DNA from: Clostridia bacterium
GTDB lineage: Bacteria > Bacillota > Clostridia > Saccharofermentanales > UBA5734
Length of the DNA stretch: 22,670 nucleotides
Assembly: GCA_009929975.1 (NCBI GenBank)
Contig: RZZF01000004.1
Location: 1 to 22,670, forward strand
Direction of reading: 5' to 3'
A program made the translations under genes and the position numbers. Below are positions 15,551 to 22,670 of the stretch, in pieces. The stretch's first letter is position 1; every line of letters begins with the position of its first letter. The notes beneath the pieces were generated by a model. It had not been told where the DNA came from. It saw only the letters and a program-made list of their open reading frames with translations, and searched no databases.

Positions 15551-16135
15551 TTATGCCCTCTTCTCCATGATCTGATCAATGATTCCGTAATCATTTGCCT
15601 GTTGGGCCGTCATCCAGTTGTCACGATCGGTATCAACCGCGATCTTTTCAATCGGCTGACCGGTCCGGTCTGCCAGAATCTGATTGAGACGGTCACGCAT
15701 CTTGAGGATGTGGTCCGCCGCGATATGAATATCAGACGCCTGGCCCTGGGCTCCGCTCGAAGGCTGGTGGATCATGATTTCGGCATTCGGCAGCGCGAAC
15801 CGCTTGCCAGGCGCGCCGGCGGCAAGGAGAAACGCTCCCATGCTGGCCGCCAGGCCCATACAGATGGTCTGGACATCCGCTTTGATGTACTGCATGGTGT
15901 CGTAAATCATCAGGCCGGAATGAATTTCACCACCGGGACTGTTAATGTAAAACTGAATATCTTTCTCCGGGTCCTCGGCCTCGAGAAACAGCAGCTGAGC
16001 GGTGATCAGGCTGGCGGTCACCGGATTGACATCCTCACTCAGCATGATGATCCGCTCTTTCAGCAGACGGGAATAAATATCATAGGATCTCTCACCACGA
16101 TTGGTCTGTTCAATAACGACAGGGACTAAACTCAT
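15551..16135 (-). CDS. clpP: ATP-dependent Clp protease proteolytic subunit
   Basis: 194-residue serine protease of the ClpP family, forming the tetradecameric chamber used by ClpX. The catalytic triad Ser 98 (GLAASMGA), His 123 (MIHQP) and Asp 172 (DTDRDNWM) has the spacing of the Escherichia coli enzyme (25 and 49 residues). INSPGG is at about 65-70. The start has GGAG 9 nt upstream. It sits directly before clpX and after tig, the common Firmicutes order. Confidence 0.97.
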   Translation of the reverse strand: MSLVPVVIEQTNRGERSYDIYSRLLKERIIMLSEDVNPVTASLITAQLLFLEAEDPEKDIQFYINSPGGEIHSGLMIYDTMQYIKADVQTICMGLAASMGAFLLAAGAPGKRFALPNAEIMIHQPSSGAQGQASDIHIAADHILKMRDRLNQILADRTGQPIEKIAVDTDRDNWMTAQQANDYGIIDQIMEKRA

Positions 16136-16160
16136 ATCCTTATGCTCCTTTCATATAGCG

Positions 16161-16212
16161 ACAGGGGAGCTTCGCAAAACCCCCCTGTGGAATTGATCCA
16201 ACCACTATTATA
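16161..16212 (-). promoter_or_regulatory. clpP leader: -10 box and stem-loop
   Basis: A perfect TATAAT on the minus strand (16212-16207) would start a transcript about 65 nt before clpP; no good -35 is seen. The leader then contains an ACAGGGG/CCCCTGT hairpin (16161-16167 with 16182-16188) without a U-run, so it is not a terminator. No CtsR heptad repeats or CIRCE element were found. This would let clpP-clpX be made apart from tig. Confidence 0.45.
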
Positions 16213-16274
16213 TCGTGTGTTATGGTCTTCATACCAGTTCTATTTGTAAATAATCAGCAAACGCCGGAGGGGGC

Positions 16275-17687
16275 TTATTCAGCGTCCGCTTCTCCAGCCG
16301 CCGGCTCAGTCACATCAGCGGCCTCCAGGACTTCGGCCTCAGCCTCGATCGCGTCAACCAGTCCGGCCTCGGCAGCTTCGGGTTCCGGTTCGGCCGGCGG
16401 GTCGATGGCAACGGCTTCAGCCGCCAGGAAGTCAATGGTCTTGCGGCTGACCACACTGTCGCGGATGAAGGTGTTCTCTGAACCGCCCATGCGCTCCTTG
16501 AGATCCTCTGCCTTCATGTTGTACATGACCGCGACACGTTCGATTTCCGCTTCGATCTCAGCGTCATCCGCTTCAATTTTTTCTTCTTTGGCGATCGCTT
16601 CGAGCACCAGCTGTGACTTCACACGGTTTTCCGCCGGTTCATGCAGCTGACTGTAGAAATCGTCCATCGTCTGTCCCATGTAGCTGAGATACTGCTCCAG
16701 TTCGATTCCCTGATACTGCATCTGTGTACGCTGCTGCTCAACCATGCTGTCCATCTCCTGATGGATCATCGCATGGGGAATATCAACGGCCGCGTTCTGG
16801 GTGACAGCGGCAATGACATTGTCCTTGAAGCTCTCATCGGACTGGCTCTGCAGACGTTCCTGAACCTGACGGCGCAGATCCTCTTTATATTCATCAAGCG
16901 TATTGAACTCGCTGACATCCTTGGCGAACTCATCATCCAGATCCGGCAGTTCACGTTTCTTGACGCTGTTGACAGTTACTTTGAAGACAACGTCTTTGCC
17001 CTTGAGATCTTCACTGTGGTAATCATCCGGGAACGTGACATTCAAATCACATGAATCACCTTCACTGTGACCGATCAGCTGATCTTCAAAACCAGGGATG
17101 AACGAGTTGGACCCGATACGCAGATCATATGATGATCCTTCGCCGCCCTCAAAAGGCTCATCGTTGAGGAATCCCTTATAATCGATATTGGCGGTATCGC
17201 CGCTTTCGATCGGACGATCCGTGACCGGAACCATCCGTGAATTTCTTTCCTGAACACGCTTGAGCTCGTCGGCCAGACGCTCATCCGAAACCTCGACCGG
17301 CTGCCGGACTGCTTCTACACCACGGTACTGGCCGAGCGTGACCTCTGGCTTGACTGTCACCTGAACCGTGAATTTCAGACCATTTTCACGGCTGATATCC
17401 AGGATGTCCATCTCAGGACGGTCAACCGGTTCGAGCTGATGTTCGCTCACCGCTTCCGCATAGGCCGGGGTCGCCGCGATATCGATGGCATCTTCGTACA
17501 GCACGCCTTCGCCGTAATATTTTGTGACAATATTCATCGGTGCCTTGCCCCGGCGAAATCCCGGTACATTGAATTTTTTCGCGTTCTTGCGGAAAGCCTG
17601 CTGAAGCGCATCGGCAAACTGCTCCGGTGCGACATCGATTGTCAGCAGAACTTGATGGTTGTCCTTCTTTTCCAGCTGTGATGCCAT
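16275..17687 (-). CDS. tig: Trigger factor (ribosome-associated chaperone)
   Basis: 470 residues with the three family domains. The N-terminal ribosome-binding domain carries GFRRGKAP at 43-50. The FKBP-type prolyl isomerase domain is at about 155-250 (GDTANIDYKGFLNDEPFEGG), and the helical C-terminal chaperone domain follows. The last ~45 residues form a Glu/Ala/Pro-rich acidic tail longer than in E. coli trigger factor. AGGAGG lies 10 nt before the ATG. It is upstream of clpP with a 139-nt gap. Confidence 0.96.
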   Translation of the reverse strand: MASQLEKKDNHQVLLTIDVAPEQFADALQQAFRKNAKKFNVPGFRRGKAPMNIVTKYYGEGVLYEDAIDIAATPAYAEAVSEHQLEPVDRPEMDILDISRENGLKFTVQVTVKPEVTLGQYRGVEAVRQPVEVSDERLADELKRVQERNSRMVPVTDRPIESGDTANIDYKGFLNDEPFEGGEGSSYDLRIGSNSFIPGFEDQLIGHSEGDSCDLNVTFPDDYHSEDLKGKDVVFKVTVNSVKKRELPDLDDEFAKDVSEFNTLDEYKEDLRRQVQERLQSQSDESFKDNVIAAVTQNAAVDIPHAMIHQEMDSMVEQQRTQMQYQGIELEQYLSYMGQTMDDFYSQLHEPAENRVKSQLVLEAIAKEEKIEADDAEIEAEIERVAVMYNMKAEDLKERMGGSENTFIRDSVVSRKTIDFLAAEAVAIDPPAEPEPEAAEAGLVDAIEAEAEVLEAADVTEPAAGEADAE

Positions 17688-17741
17688 GGGTTGTGTTCCT
17701 CCTGTAAAGCACGCCTGTGCTATGATTGCAAATGCTACAAG

Positions 17742-17770
17742 ATCTTAGCACAAGACCACCTGTTTGTAAA
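17742..17770 (-). promoter_or_regulatory. Sigma-A-type promoter for tig
   Basis: On the minus strand: TTTACA (17770-17765), 17-nt spacer, TAAGAT (17747-17742) with extended TGn. It is about 54 nt before the tig start codon, in the divergent tig/prepilin-peptidase gap. Confidence 0.6.
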
Positions 17771-17788
17771 GAAAACAAGGGCTTTTCA

Positions 17789-17797
17789 TGATAGAAT
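17789..17797 (+). promoter_or_regulatory. Extended -10 promoter for prepilin peptidase gene
   Basis: TGATAGAAT: an extended -10 element (TGn plus TAGAAT at 17792-17797), 36 nt before the ATG at 17834. No clear -35 at 17 nt was found. It overlaps the same intergenic space as the tig promoter, pointing the other way. Confidence 0.4.
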
Positions 17798-17833
17798 GCA
17801 GATGGTCATCCACCAAATCACAGGAGGAGCAGC

Positions 17834-18658
17834 ATGCCGGATTCATTTATCACTCAGTTTTGGATTGTGATTGCCGCGATCTGGGGTCTGCTGATCGGAA
17901 GTTTCCTCAATGTCTGCATATTCCGGCTTCCCCGCGGTGAAACCATCGTCCGCGGCCATTCCTACTGTCCGTCCTGCCACCATTCGCTGGAAGGGATGGA
18001 TCTCATCCCTATCGCATCGTATCTTCTGCTCGGCCGCCGCTGCCGCTACTGTCATCAGCCGATATCCGGCCGCTATGCCCTGATCGAAAGCTGGGCCGGC
18101 GGATACAGCCTGCTGGCCGCGTGGCTCTGGCGGGCCGGAGGCCCACTGGCCAGACCAGACGCGAGCTTGCTGCTTCTGTCAGAATTCTGGCTGCATGCCC
18201 TGTTGTCGCTTTCCGCCATGGTCACAACCTATCTGCTGATCGTCTGGGCCATGATTCTCTACGACGGCCACCGGCCGCCCCGGCTGCTGTATTGGCTGGC
18301 CATTCCGGGGCTGATTCTACGCTGGCTGATTCAGCCGGAATCGCTTTTGTTTCATCTCATGGCCGGTCTGGTGGTCATTGCAGCCACCCGGCTGCTGACC
18401 CGAACGGCATTCGGCAGGGGGGCCGCTTCAGAAGAAGATCGTGCGCTAATCCTGGACATTGGCGGCGGATTGGCACTTATGACATTATATGGAGGGGCGT
18501 CGACTGGCCTGGCCGCCATCATCACCGGCCTCGTTCTTCTGGCGCTCACCCACGTGCTGAGCAGAAAACAGACGCAGGTCCCTCTCCGCTTTCACCGGCT
18601 GACCGCCCCCCTGATGCTGATGGCCGCGTCGCTGACCTGGCTTCTGATTCAGCTCTGA
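17834..18658 (+). CDS. Type IV prepilin leader peptidase / N-methyltransferase
   Basis: 274-residue polytopic membrane aspartic protease that removes the leader of Flp-type and type IV prepilins. The N-terminal domain has the signature GLLIGSFLNVCIFRLPRGE (18-36) and the paired zinc-binding CxxC motifs (Cys 45/48, 70/73), as in bifunctional PilD rather than the short TadV form. Likely catalytic Asp residues are Asp 144 (ILYDGHRPPR) and Asp 202, in SEED where the family usually reads GxGD. The start has AGGAGG 6 nt upstream. It is the only prepilin peptidase in the window and lies on the strand opposite to the Tad operon it should serve. Confidence 0.9.
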   Translation: MPDSFITQFWIVIAAIWGLLIGSFLNVCIFRLPRGETIVRGHSYCPSCHHSLEGMDLIPIASYLLLGRRCRYCHQPISGRYALIESWAGGYSLLAAWLWRAGGPLARPDASLLLLSEFWLHALLSLSAMVTTYLLIVWAMILYDGHRPPRLLYWLAIPGLILRWLIQPESLLFHLMAGLVVIAATRLLTRTAFGRGAASEEDRALILDIGGGLALMTLYGGASTGLAAIITGLVLLALTHVLSRKQTQVPLRFHRLTAPLMLMAASLTWLLIQL

Positions 18659-18677
18659 CAGACGAAACCGGCTTGTT

Positions 18678-18706
18678 TTGACGGGGCTTTCGAACCACGG
18701 TATAAT
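18678..18706 (+). promoter_or_regulatory. Near-consensus sigma-A promoter for rplY
   Basis: TTGACG (18678-18683), 17-nt spacer, TATAAT (18701-18706), 55 nt before the ATG. Eleven of twelve consensus positions match, as expected for a ribosomal protein or general stress gene. Confidence 0.85.
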
Positions 18707-18761
18707 GAAGGTTATGACGAACTTAAAATGATTACAGGACATCGGAAAGGATGGTTCAGTT

Positions 18762-19406
18762 ATGAAACATATCACACTGAAAACAGAAAAGCGGCCATTG
18801 ACAACAAAGGGGTATCTCAACCAGCTCCGCAGAGATGGCAAAGTTCCGGCCGTTTTGCATAATCGCGGAGATGAGTCAATGCATCTGGTGCTCGATGCGG
18901 CTGACCTGAAAAAAGCATTGCAGACCCCTGCCGGTGCCAATGTCCTGCTCAATCTGGAAGTTGACAGCGGTGAGCAGTATCTTTCCAGAATTGAAAATCT
19001 TCAGTATGACCCGCTGCGTGAAGGTATCTTCATCCATGCGGATTTCGGACAGATATCACTCGATCAGAGCATTGAAGTTCAGGTTCCCGTTGTCATAACG
19101 GGTCAGGACGCACGCGTCAAGGACGAAGGTGTTCTGTCGCAGAGCCTGCATGAAATCACCCTGCTGAGCAAACCGGACGCCATTCCCGCCAATCTGCACG
19201 TCGATGTCAGCAAGATGACCATCGGCGATGTCTTTGTTGTCGCTGACCTCACCTTGCCCGAGGGCTGTACCGCCGTGACGGACGCAGAAGAATCTGTAAT
19301 CAGCATCATCGCACCGCGCGTCGCCGAAGAAGTGACAGAAACCGAAACGGATGATAGTCCGCTGGCGGATCTGGAGACGGCAGAAGAGCCGGAACTGGTC
19401 GAATAA
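18762..19406 (+). CDS. rplY: Ribosomal protein bL25 (Ctc/TL5 form)
   Basis: 214-residue 5S rRNA-binding protein of the long Ctc/TL5 type. The N-terminal domain (about 1-90) has RDGKVPAVLHNRG and the 5S-binding face; a second beta domain follows at about 95-185 (SIEVQVPVVITGQDAR, GDVFVVADLTLPEG), then an acidic tail from about 190. In Bacillus the homologue is induced by general stress. It has its own strong promoter and a strong terminator 84 nt after the stop, so it is probably a single-gene unit. Confidence 0.94.
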   Translation: MKHITLKTEKRPLTTKGYLNQLRRDGKVPAVLHNRGDESMHLVLDAADLKKALQTPAGANVLLNLEVDSGEQYLSRIENLQYDPLREGIFIHADFGQISLDQSIEVQVPVVITGQDARVKDEGVLSQSLHEITLLSKPDAIPANLHVDVSKMTIGDVFVVADLTLPEGCTAVTDAEESVISIIAPRVAEEVTETETDDSPLADLETAEEPELVE

Positions 19407-19410
19407 TCAA

Positions 19411-19434
19411 CTGATTCCTGAAGCATCAGGTTTT
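19411..19434 (+). terminator. Weak hairpin just after rplY
   Basis: CCTGA-AGCA-TCAGG (19417-19430) followed by TTTTG. The stem is only 5 bp, so it would be at most a leaky stop ahead of the stronger terminator at 19490-19530. Confidence 0.3.
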
Positions 19435-19489
19435 GTTCATAATTCTGATTATTCCATCACCAGCCCCCGATTTATCTGTGCACATGAGC

Positions 19490-19530
19490 AAAGCAGTCTG
19501 GAAGATATCCAGGCTGCTTTAATTTTATTA
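19490..19530 (+). terminator. Strong Rho-independent terminator downstream of rplY
   Basis: A 12-bp stem (19490-19501 with 19509-19520, one G-U pair) with a 7-nt loop, followed by AATTTTATTA. It separates rplY from the carbohydrate genes. Confidence 0.85.
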
Positions 19531-19565
19531 AGGTATCGATGTGCAGATATATCGGAGGTGTTGTT

Positions 19566-19667
19566 ATGTACAAACATATTTATCGCTCGTTTACGCATTA
19601 TAATGAATATCACATTCGGATCGGGATCAATGATTGGTTGAGAAATGGAGACACATTGACAGAATAA
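19566..19667 (+). CDS. Candidate small protein or leader peptide, 33 aa
   Basis: An ATG preceded by GGAGGTG at 5 nt opens a 33-codon frame rich in Tyr and His (four Tyr, three His in the first 16 residues after Met). It ends two nucleotides before a U-rich hairpin (19670-19690). A good ribosome binding site and closeness to a hairpin suggest a leader peptide or small protein, but a perfect TATAAT at 19599-19604 inside it could mean the stretch is really promoter DNA. No homologue is recognised. Confidence 0.35.
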   Translation: MYKHIYRSFTHYNEYHIRIGINDWLRNGDTLTE

Positions 19668-19669
19668 TT

Positions 19670-19700
19670 AAAAAAGGGGCATCCTTTTTTCCGTTTTTGT
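19670..19700 (+). terminator. A/U-rich hairpin with U-run in the leader of the TIM-barrel gene
   Basis: AAAAAAGG-GGCAT-CCTTTTTT (8 bp, 5-nt loop; 19670-19690), followed by CCG and five T residues. It could act as a terminator or attenuator between any promoter upstream and the gene at 19767. Its stem is A/U-rich, so strength is doubtful. Confidence 0.45.
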
Positions 19701-19702
19701 TG

Positions 19703-19736
19703 TACAATGAATACGTATGCGGGTTCAGCCGAACCC
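19703..19736 (+). promoter_or_regulatory. Candidate -10 box and inverted repeat ahead of the TIM-barrel gene
   Basis: TACAAT (19703-19708; 5 of 6 matches) without a recognisable -35 is followed by the perfect inverted repeat GGGTTC-AGCC-GAACCC (19721-19736). The repeat would sit just past the predicted transcription start, a usual place for a repressor operator, or form a short leader hairpin. An alternative -10, TATAAT, lies at 19599-19604. The whole 360-base stretch 19407-19766 has no other gene I can support. Confidence 0.35.
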
Positions 19737-19766
19737 AAACCATTGAAGTCACTTCGGAGGATTGTC

Positions 19767-21524
19767 ATGGGACATTATCAGAACTTCAAATCTGTCATCT
19801 ACTGCATCGCTCAATCGATGGCGGATGTGACGGCTGAGGATCTGCAGACACAGATCAATTTTTTTCAGCAATATGTCGGAGTTGATAAAGTCTACCTTGA
19901 ACCATATCGTGATGATCTTCTGGTCAGCCGGAAACAGTTGTCGATGTGCAAAAAACTGTTCGCTGAGAACGGCATTGAGGTCGCGGCAGGCATAACGACC
20001 ACGCGATCGAATCTCACAGCTGATGACAGTAAGCGCCAGCGCCTGTTCAACACCTACTGCTATACCAGCCCTGCCATGCGGCAGCATTTGAAAGATACCA
20101 TTGAATACATTGCCAGTCAGTTTGATGAGTTGATCATCGATGATTTTTTCTTCACCCAGTGTACCTGTGAAGATTGCCAGGCGGAAAAGGGTGACCGGTC
20201 CTGGCAGGATTTCCGAACCGCCAAAATGGTGGAAGTCAGCCGGAATCTTGTTCTTGACCCGGCCCGCACGATCAATCCGGATATGAAGATCACCATCAAA
20301 TTCCCCAACTGGGCTGAAAGTTATCAGGAAACCGGGTACAACCCTGAGATCCAGAAGGATCTTTTCGATATGATCTATACCGGGACGGAGACCCGCCACG
20401 CGTCATATACCGACCAGCATCTCCCCCGTTATCTCAGCTACTCCCTGATGCGCTATATGGAGAATACAGCACCCGGACGCAACGGCGGCGGCTGGTTCGA
20501 TCCTTACCAGTGTTATCCGATCGACTGTTATCTGGAGCAGGCTTATCTTACCGTGCTGTCACAGCCGAAGGAAGTCATGATGTTCTGCTGGCCTTCACTC
20601 TACCAGAATAAACTGGTCACACCGATGAAACTGCAGCTGACCCGACTGGATGAAATGATGAGCAAAACAGGGGCTTGTGTCGGACTTCCGGTTTATCTGC
20701 CGCATCATGCCCAGGGTGAGGACCACCTTGAAGATTATCTCGGCATGGCCGGTATCCCCTTTGAGCCGATGCCGGATTTTCCGGTTGATCAATCCGCGGT
20801 CTTTCTTACAGCGGCCGCGGCCTGTGATCCTGAAATCATAGCGACGCTGCGGACCTTCGTCAATACCGGCGGCAAAGCCATCGTCACCTCCGGTTTTGTT
20901 CGCCTGATGCTCGGCAAAGGGCTTGAAGAAATGACATCCATACGTTATCGAGGACGATTTCTGACAGCCGACGCTTATCATTACCCCGGGGAAGGCCATT
21001 CAACCCGATTCGCCACGGCTTGTCCTGATGTGATTTTCCCGCTGCTTGAGCATCGCAACAACGCGACCTGGTCTTTGCTGAACGCCTCGCATAACGATCT
21101 GAGTACGACGATTTTCTCGATCGATACTTACGGCAAAGGACAGTTGTACTGTCTGAATGTGCCTGACGATTTCAGCAGGATCAGAGATCTGCCGCAGCCG
21201 GTTTTGACCGCGATCCGCCAGTTCATGAGTGTCAATGGCATCTGGCTGGACGCGCCGGCTGACATTTCCCTGTTCACCTACCGCAACGATACCGTTGCCA
21301 TCTATTCATACGCGGCATCCGGCGCGCATCCTGAAACTGTGCGGCTTCATGTCAGGGGAAACGCCGAGGAGCTGCTGGCACTCGAGCCGGAAACGACCAC
21401 CCGGGGCCATCGTCTGTTGCCGAAATGGAAGACAGCTGAAGAGACCGTCTTCGAGCTGACCAATGATCCGGGTTCGTTCAGATTCTTCCGCCTGATCTGG
21501 AATGAGCTGCCGCGGACTAACTGA
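19767..21524 (+). CDS. Unrecognised TIM-barrel-like protein, probably carbohydrate-active
   Basis: 585 residues with no signal peptide or membrane segment, so probably cytoplasmic. I do not recognise a named family. Residues 8-300 read like an alternating strand-helix barrel: KVYLEPYRDD, FDELIIDDFFFTQ (119-131), MKITIKFPNW (173-182), DMIYTGTETR (201-210) and EVMMFCW. Asp 125, Asp 126 and Glu 208 are at strand ends where glycosidase catalytic acids lie. Cys 132, 134 and 137 could bind metal. Residues about 335-490 resemble the glutamine-amidotransferase-like domain of GH42 beta-galactosidases (TLRTFVNTGGKAIVTSGF), and a beta-sandwich tail may follow. GGAGG 6 nt before the ATG at 19767 rules out the earlier in-frame ATG. 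The sugar-acid dehydratase gene follows 103 nt on. Confidence 0.75.
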   Translation: MGHYQNFKSVIYCIAQSMADVTAEDLQTQINFFQQYVGVDKVYLEPYRDDLLVSRKQLSMCKKLFAENGIEVAAGITTTRSNLTADDSKRQRLFNTYCYTSPAMRQHLKDTIEYIASQFDELIIDDFFFTQCTCEDCQAEKGDRSWQDFRTAKMVEVSRNLVLDPARTINPDMKITIKFPNWAESYQETGYNPEIQKDLFDMIYTGTETRHASYTDQHLPRYLSYSLMRYMENTAPGRNGGGWFDPYQCYPIDCYLEQAYLTVLSQPKEVMMFCWPSLYQNKLVTPMKLQLTRLDEMMSKTGACVGLPVYLPHHAQGEDHLEDYLGMAGIPFEPMPDFPVDQSAVFLTAAAACDPEIIATLRTFVNTGGKAIVTSGFVRLMLGKGLEEMTSIRYRGRFLTADAYHYPGEGHSTRFATACPDVIFPLLEHRNNATWSLLNASHNDLSTTIFSIDTYGKGQLYCLNVPDDFSRIRDLPQPVLTAIRQFMSVNGIWLDAPADISLFTYRNDTVAIYSYAASGAHPETVRLHVRGNAEELLALEPETTTRGHRLLPKWKTAEETVFELTNDPGSFRFFRLIWNELPRTN

Positions 21525-21530
21525 GGTATT

Positions 21531-21569
21531 CACTCACCGCCGGTTATCGCTACGAATCGGCGGCGGGTG
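21531..21569 (+). other. Large intergenic hairpin between TIM-barrel gene and dehydratase gene
   Basis: CACTCACCGCCG (21531-21542) can pair with CGGCGGCGGGTG (21558-21569) with one mismatch and one G-U pair, around a 15-nt loop. No T-run follows, so it is not a standard terminator; it could stabilise or separate the two messages in a shared transcript. Confidence 0.5.
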
Positions 21570-21627
21570 CATATAAATATGTCATATCAATCGAATGTAG
21601 GAACGGTTGAAAATGAAAGGAGTCTTT

Positions 21628-22670
21628 ATGAGCGAAAATTACGAACAGGTGCTTGATAAAGTTAATACCTATTCAAGCCCAAGTGACCTGAAGATCACTG
21701 ACATGCGGTTTACCGACATCGTCGGCGCTCCCATGCACTGCACTCTGATGAAGATTTATACCAATCAGGGACTGGTCGGTTTCGGTGAAGTCCGCGACGG
21801 CGCAAGCCGCCAGTACGCCGCCATGCTGAAGAGCCGTCTGATCGGCGAAAACCCCTGCGATGTCGATCGTCTGTTCCGCAGAATCAAGCAGTTCGGCGGA
21901 CATGCTCGTCAGGCCGGCGGCGTCTGTGGTGTTGAGCTCGCCCTGTGGGACCTGGCCGGTAAGGCATACAATGTTCCCGTCTACCAGATGCTTGGCGGCA
22001 AATTCCGTGACGAAGTCCGCATTTACTGCGACACGGACGTTGATGGCAAGCATACCGGAACCGAGATGGGACAGGCCCTGAAAGCCCGTATGGAGATGGG
22101 ATTCACCTTCCTGAAGATGGATCTGGGGCTTGGTATTCTGCTCGGCGAACCGGGCACGATCAACGCGCCGCTCGGCTATATTGACTGGATGTTCGCCAAA
22201 GGCGGCGAGAAACCGACCGATCCTGTAGAAGCGAATGTATGGCGCAACCGCCGCTACGACCGTTTCAATGTCATGCATCCGTTAACCGGTATCCACGTCA
22301 CCGAAAAAGGCTTCGACATGCTCGAACAGTATGTCGCGGATGTCCGTGCAGTCATCGGCTATGAGATTCCCCTGGCGATTGACCATTTCGGTCATATCGG
22401 TGTGGAAGACTGCATCAAGCTGTGCCGTCGGATTGAGAAGTACAATATTGCCTGGGCGGAAGACATGATTCCCTGGCAGCTGACCGATCAGTACATCCGT
22501 CTGAGCCAGAGCACCACCGTGCCGATCTGCACCGGTGAGGACATTTACCTGAAAGAAAACTTCAAGCCGCTGCTCGAAGCCCGCGCGGGCTCCGTCATTC
22601 ATCCTGACCTTCTCTCCAGCGGTGGTATTCTGGAAAACAAGAAAGTCGGCGACATGGCGCAGGATTACGG
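21628..22670 (+). CDS. Enolase-superfamily (mandelate racemase/muconate lactonizing) sugar-acid dehydratase, partial
   Basis: 347 complete codons before the window edge. The capping domain (about 20-135) and the barrel with superfamily metal ligands are visible: Asp 252 (AIDHFGH), Glu 278 (WAEDM) and Glu 304 (CTGEDIY). The base motif is KMD (163-165) rather than KxK, and His 253 follows the first ligand; this combination points to an acid-sugar dehydratase rather than a racemase or cycloisomerase, though the substrate (gluconate, galactonate or similar) cannot be fixed. A segment of about 55 residues between strands 2 and 3 (168-225) is longer than usual. AAAGGAG is 5 nt before the ATG. The C-terminus lies outside the window. 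Confidence 0.88.
   Translation, partial: MSENYEQVLDKVNTYSSPSDLKITDMRFTDIVGAPMHCTLMKIYTNQGLVGFGEVRDGASRQYAAMLKSRLIGENPCDVDRLFRRIKQFGGHARQAGGVCGVELALWDLAGKAYNVPVYQMLGGKFRDEVRIYCDTDVDGKHTGTEMGQALKARMEMGFTFLKMDLGLGILLGEPGTINAPLGYIDWMFAKGGEKPTDPVEANVWRNRRYDRFNVMHPLTGIHVTEKGFDMLEQYVADVRAVIGYEIPLAIDHFGHIGVEDCIKLCRRIEKYNIAWAEDMIPWQLTDQYIRLSQSTTVPICTGEDIYLKENFKPLLEARAGSVIHPDLLSSGGILENKKVGDMAQDY

Noticed and set aside
15524..16129. Plus-strand open frame of 201 codons opposite clpP
   Set aside because: It mirrors clpP, whose catalytic triad and start are certain; no independent evidence of coding.
18121..18681. Second plus-strand frame inside the prepilin peptidase gene
   Set aside because: An alternate frame, low-complexity Arg/His/Pro-rich, with no start signal; the peptidase frame has the motifs.
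21673..22278. Minus-strand open frame of 201 codons opposite the dehydratase
   Set aside because: Antisense to an enolase-superfamily gene with all metal ligands; no ribosome binding site.
1..22670. CRISPR arrays, tRNA/rRNA genes, insertion sequences, prophage genes
   Set aside because: No spaced direct repeats, cloverleaf-like segments, transposase or phage motifs were found on reading both strands.

Overview
The window looks like a chromosomal segment of a monoderm Firmicute, most likely a member of the Clostridia with moderately high GC. The reasons are the Firmicutes-type cluster tmk-darA-holB-ricT-trmN6, strong AGGAGG-like ribosome binding sites at most genes, the tig-clpP-clpX order, and a Tad pilus locus with no secretin or other outer-membrane parts. 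No rRNA, tRNA, CRISPR array, insertion sequence or prophage was seen. Species cannot be named from the sequence alone.

From 1 to about 7950 almost everything is on the minus strand, so transcription runs toward low coordinates. An AraC-type regulator is followed closely by folE, folP, folB and folK (tetrahydrofolate branch). With no visible terminator between, a second set follows: a basic disordered protein, tmk, darA (c-di-AMP receptor), holB and ricT, with its own promoter at 4454-4482. A two-cluster ferredoxin with its own promoter and terminator sits between ricT and the tRNA methyltransferase trmN6, which is cut by the window edge.

From 14115 down to 8022 is a compact Tad (Flp) pilus operon. 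In transcription order it holds a kinase-like/TadZ-like fusion protein, TadA ATPase, TadB, TadC, the Flp major pilin, two single-pass minor pilin or TadE-like proteins, and a CpaB/SAF protein. Several genes overlap. The prepilin peptidase needed by this pilus is not in the operon; it is on the plus strand at 17834, divergent from tig, on the far side of clpX-clpP-tig. The most unusual protein in the window is the first gene of the Tad operon: its kinase half has lost the ATP-anchoring lysine and the glycine loop, and its TadZ-like half has lost the P-loop.

From 17834 the plus strand carries the prepilin peptidase, ribosomal protein bL25 (with a near-consensus promoter), a strong terminator, and then a 360-base leader region with a 33-codon small ORF, a U-rich hairpin and an inverted repeat. 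This leads into a large unrecognised TIM-barrel-like protein (probably carbohydrate-active) and an enolase-superfamily sugar-acid dehydratase that runs off the right edge. These last two look like the start of a sugar-acid utilisation locus.
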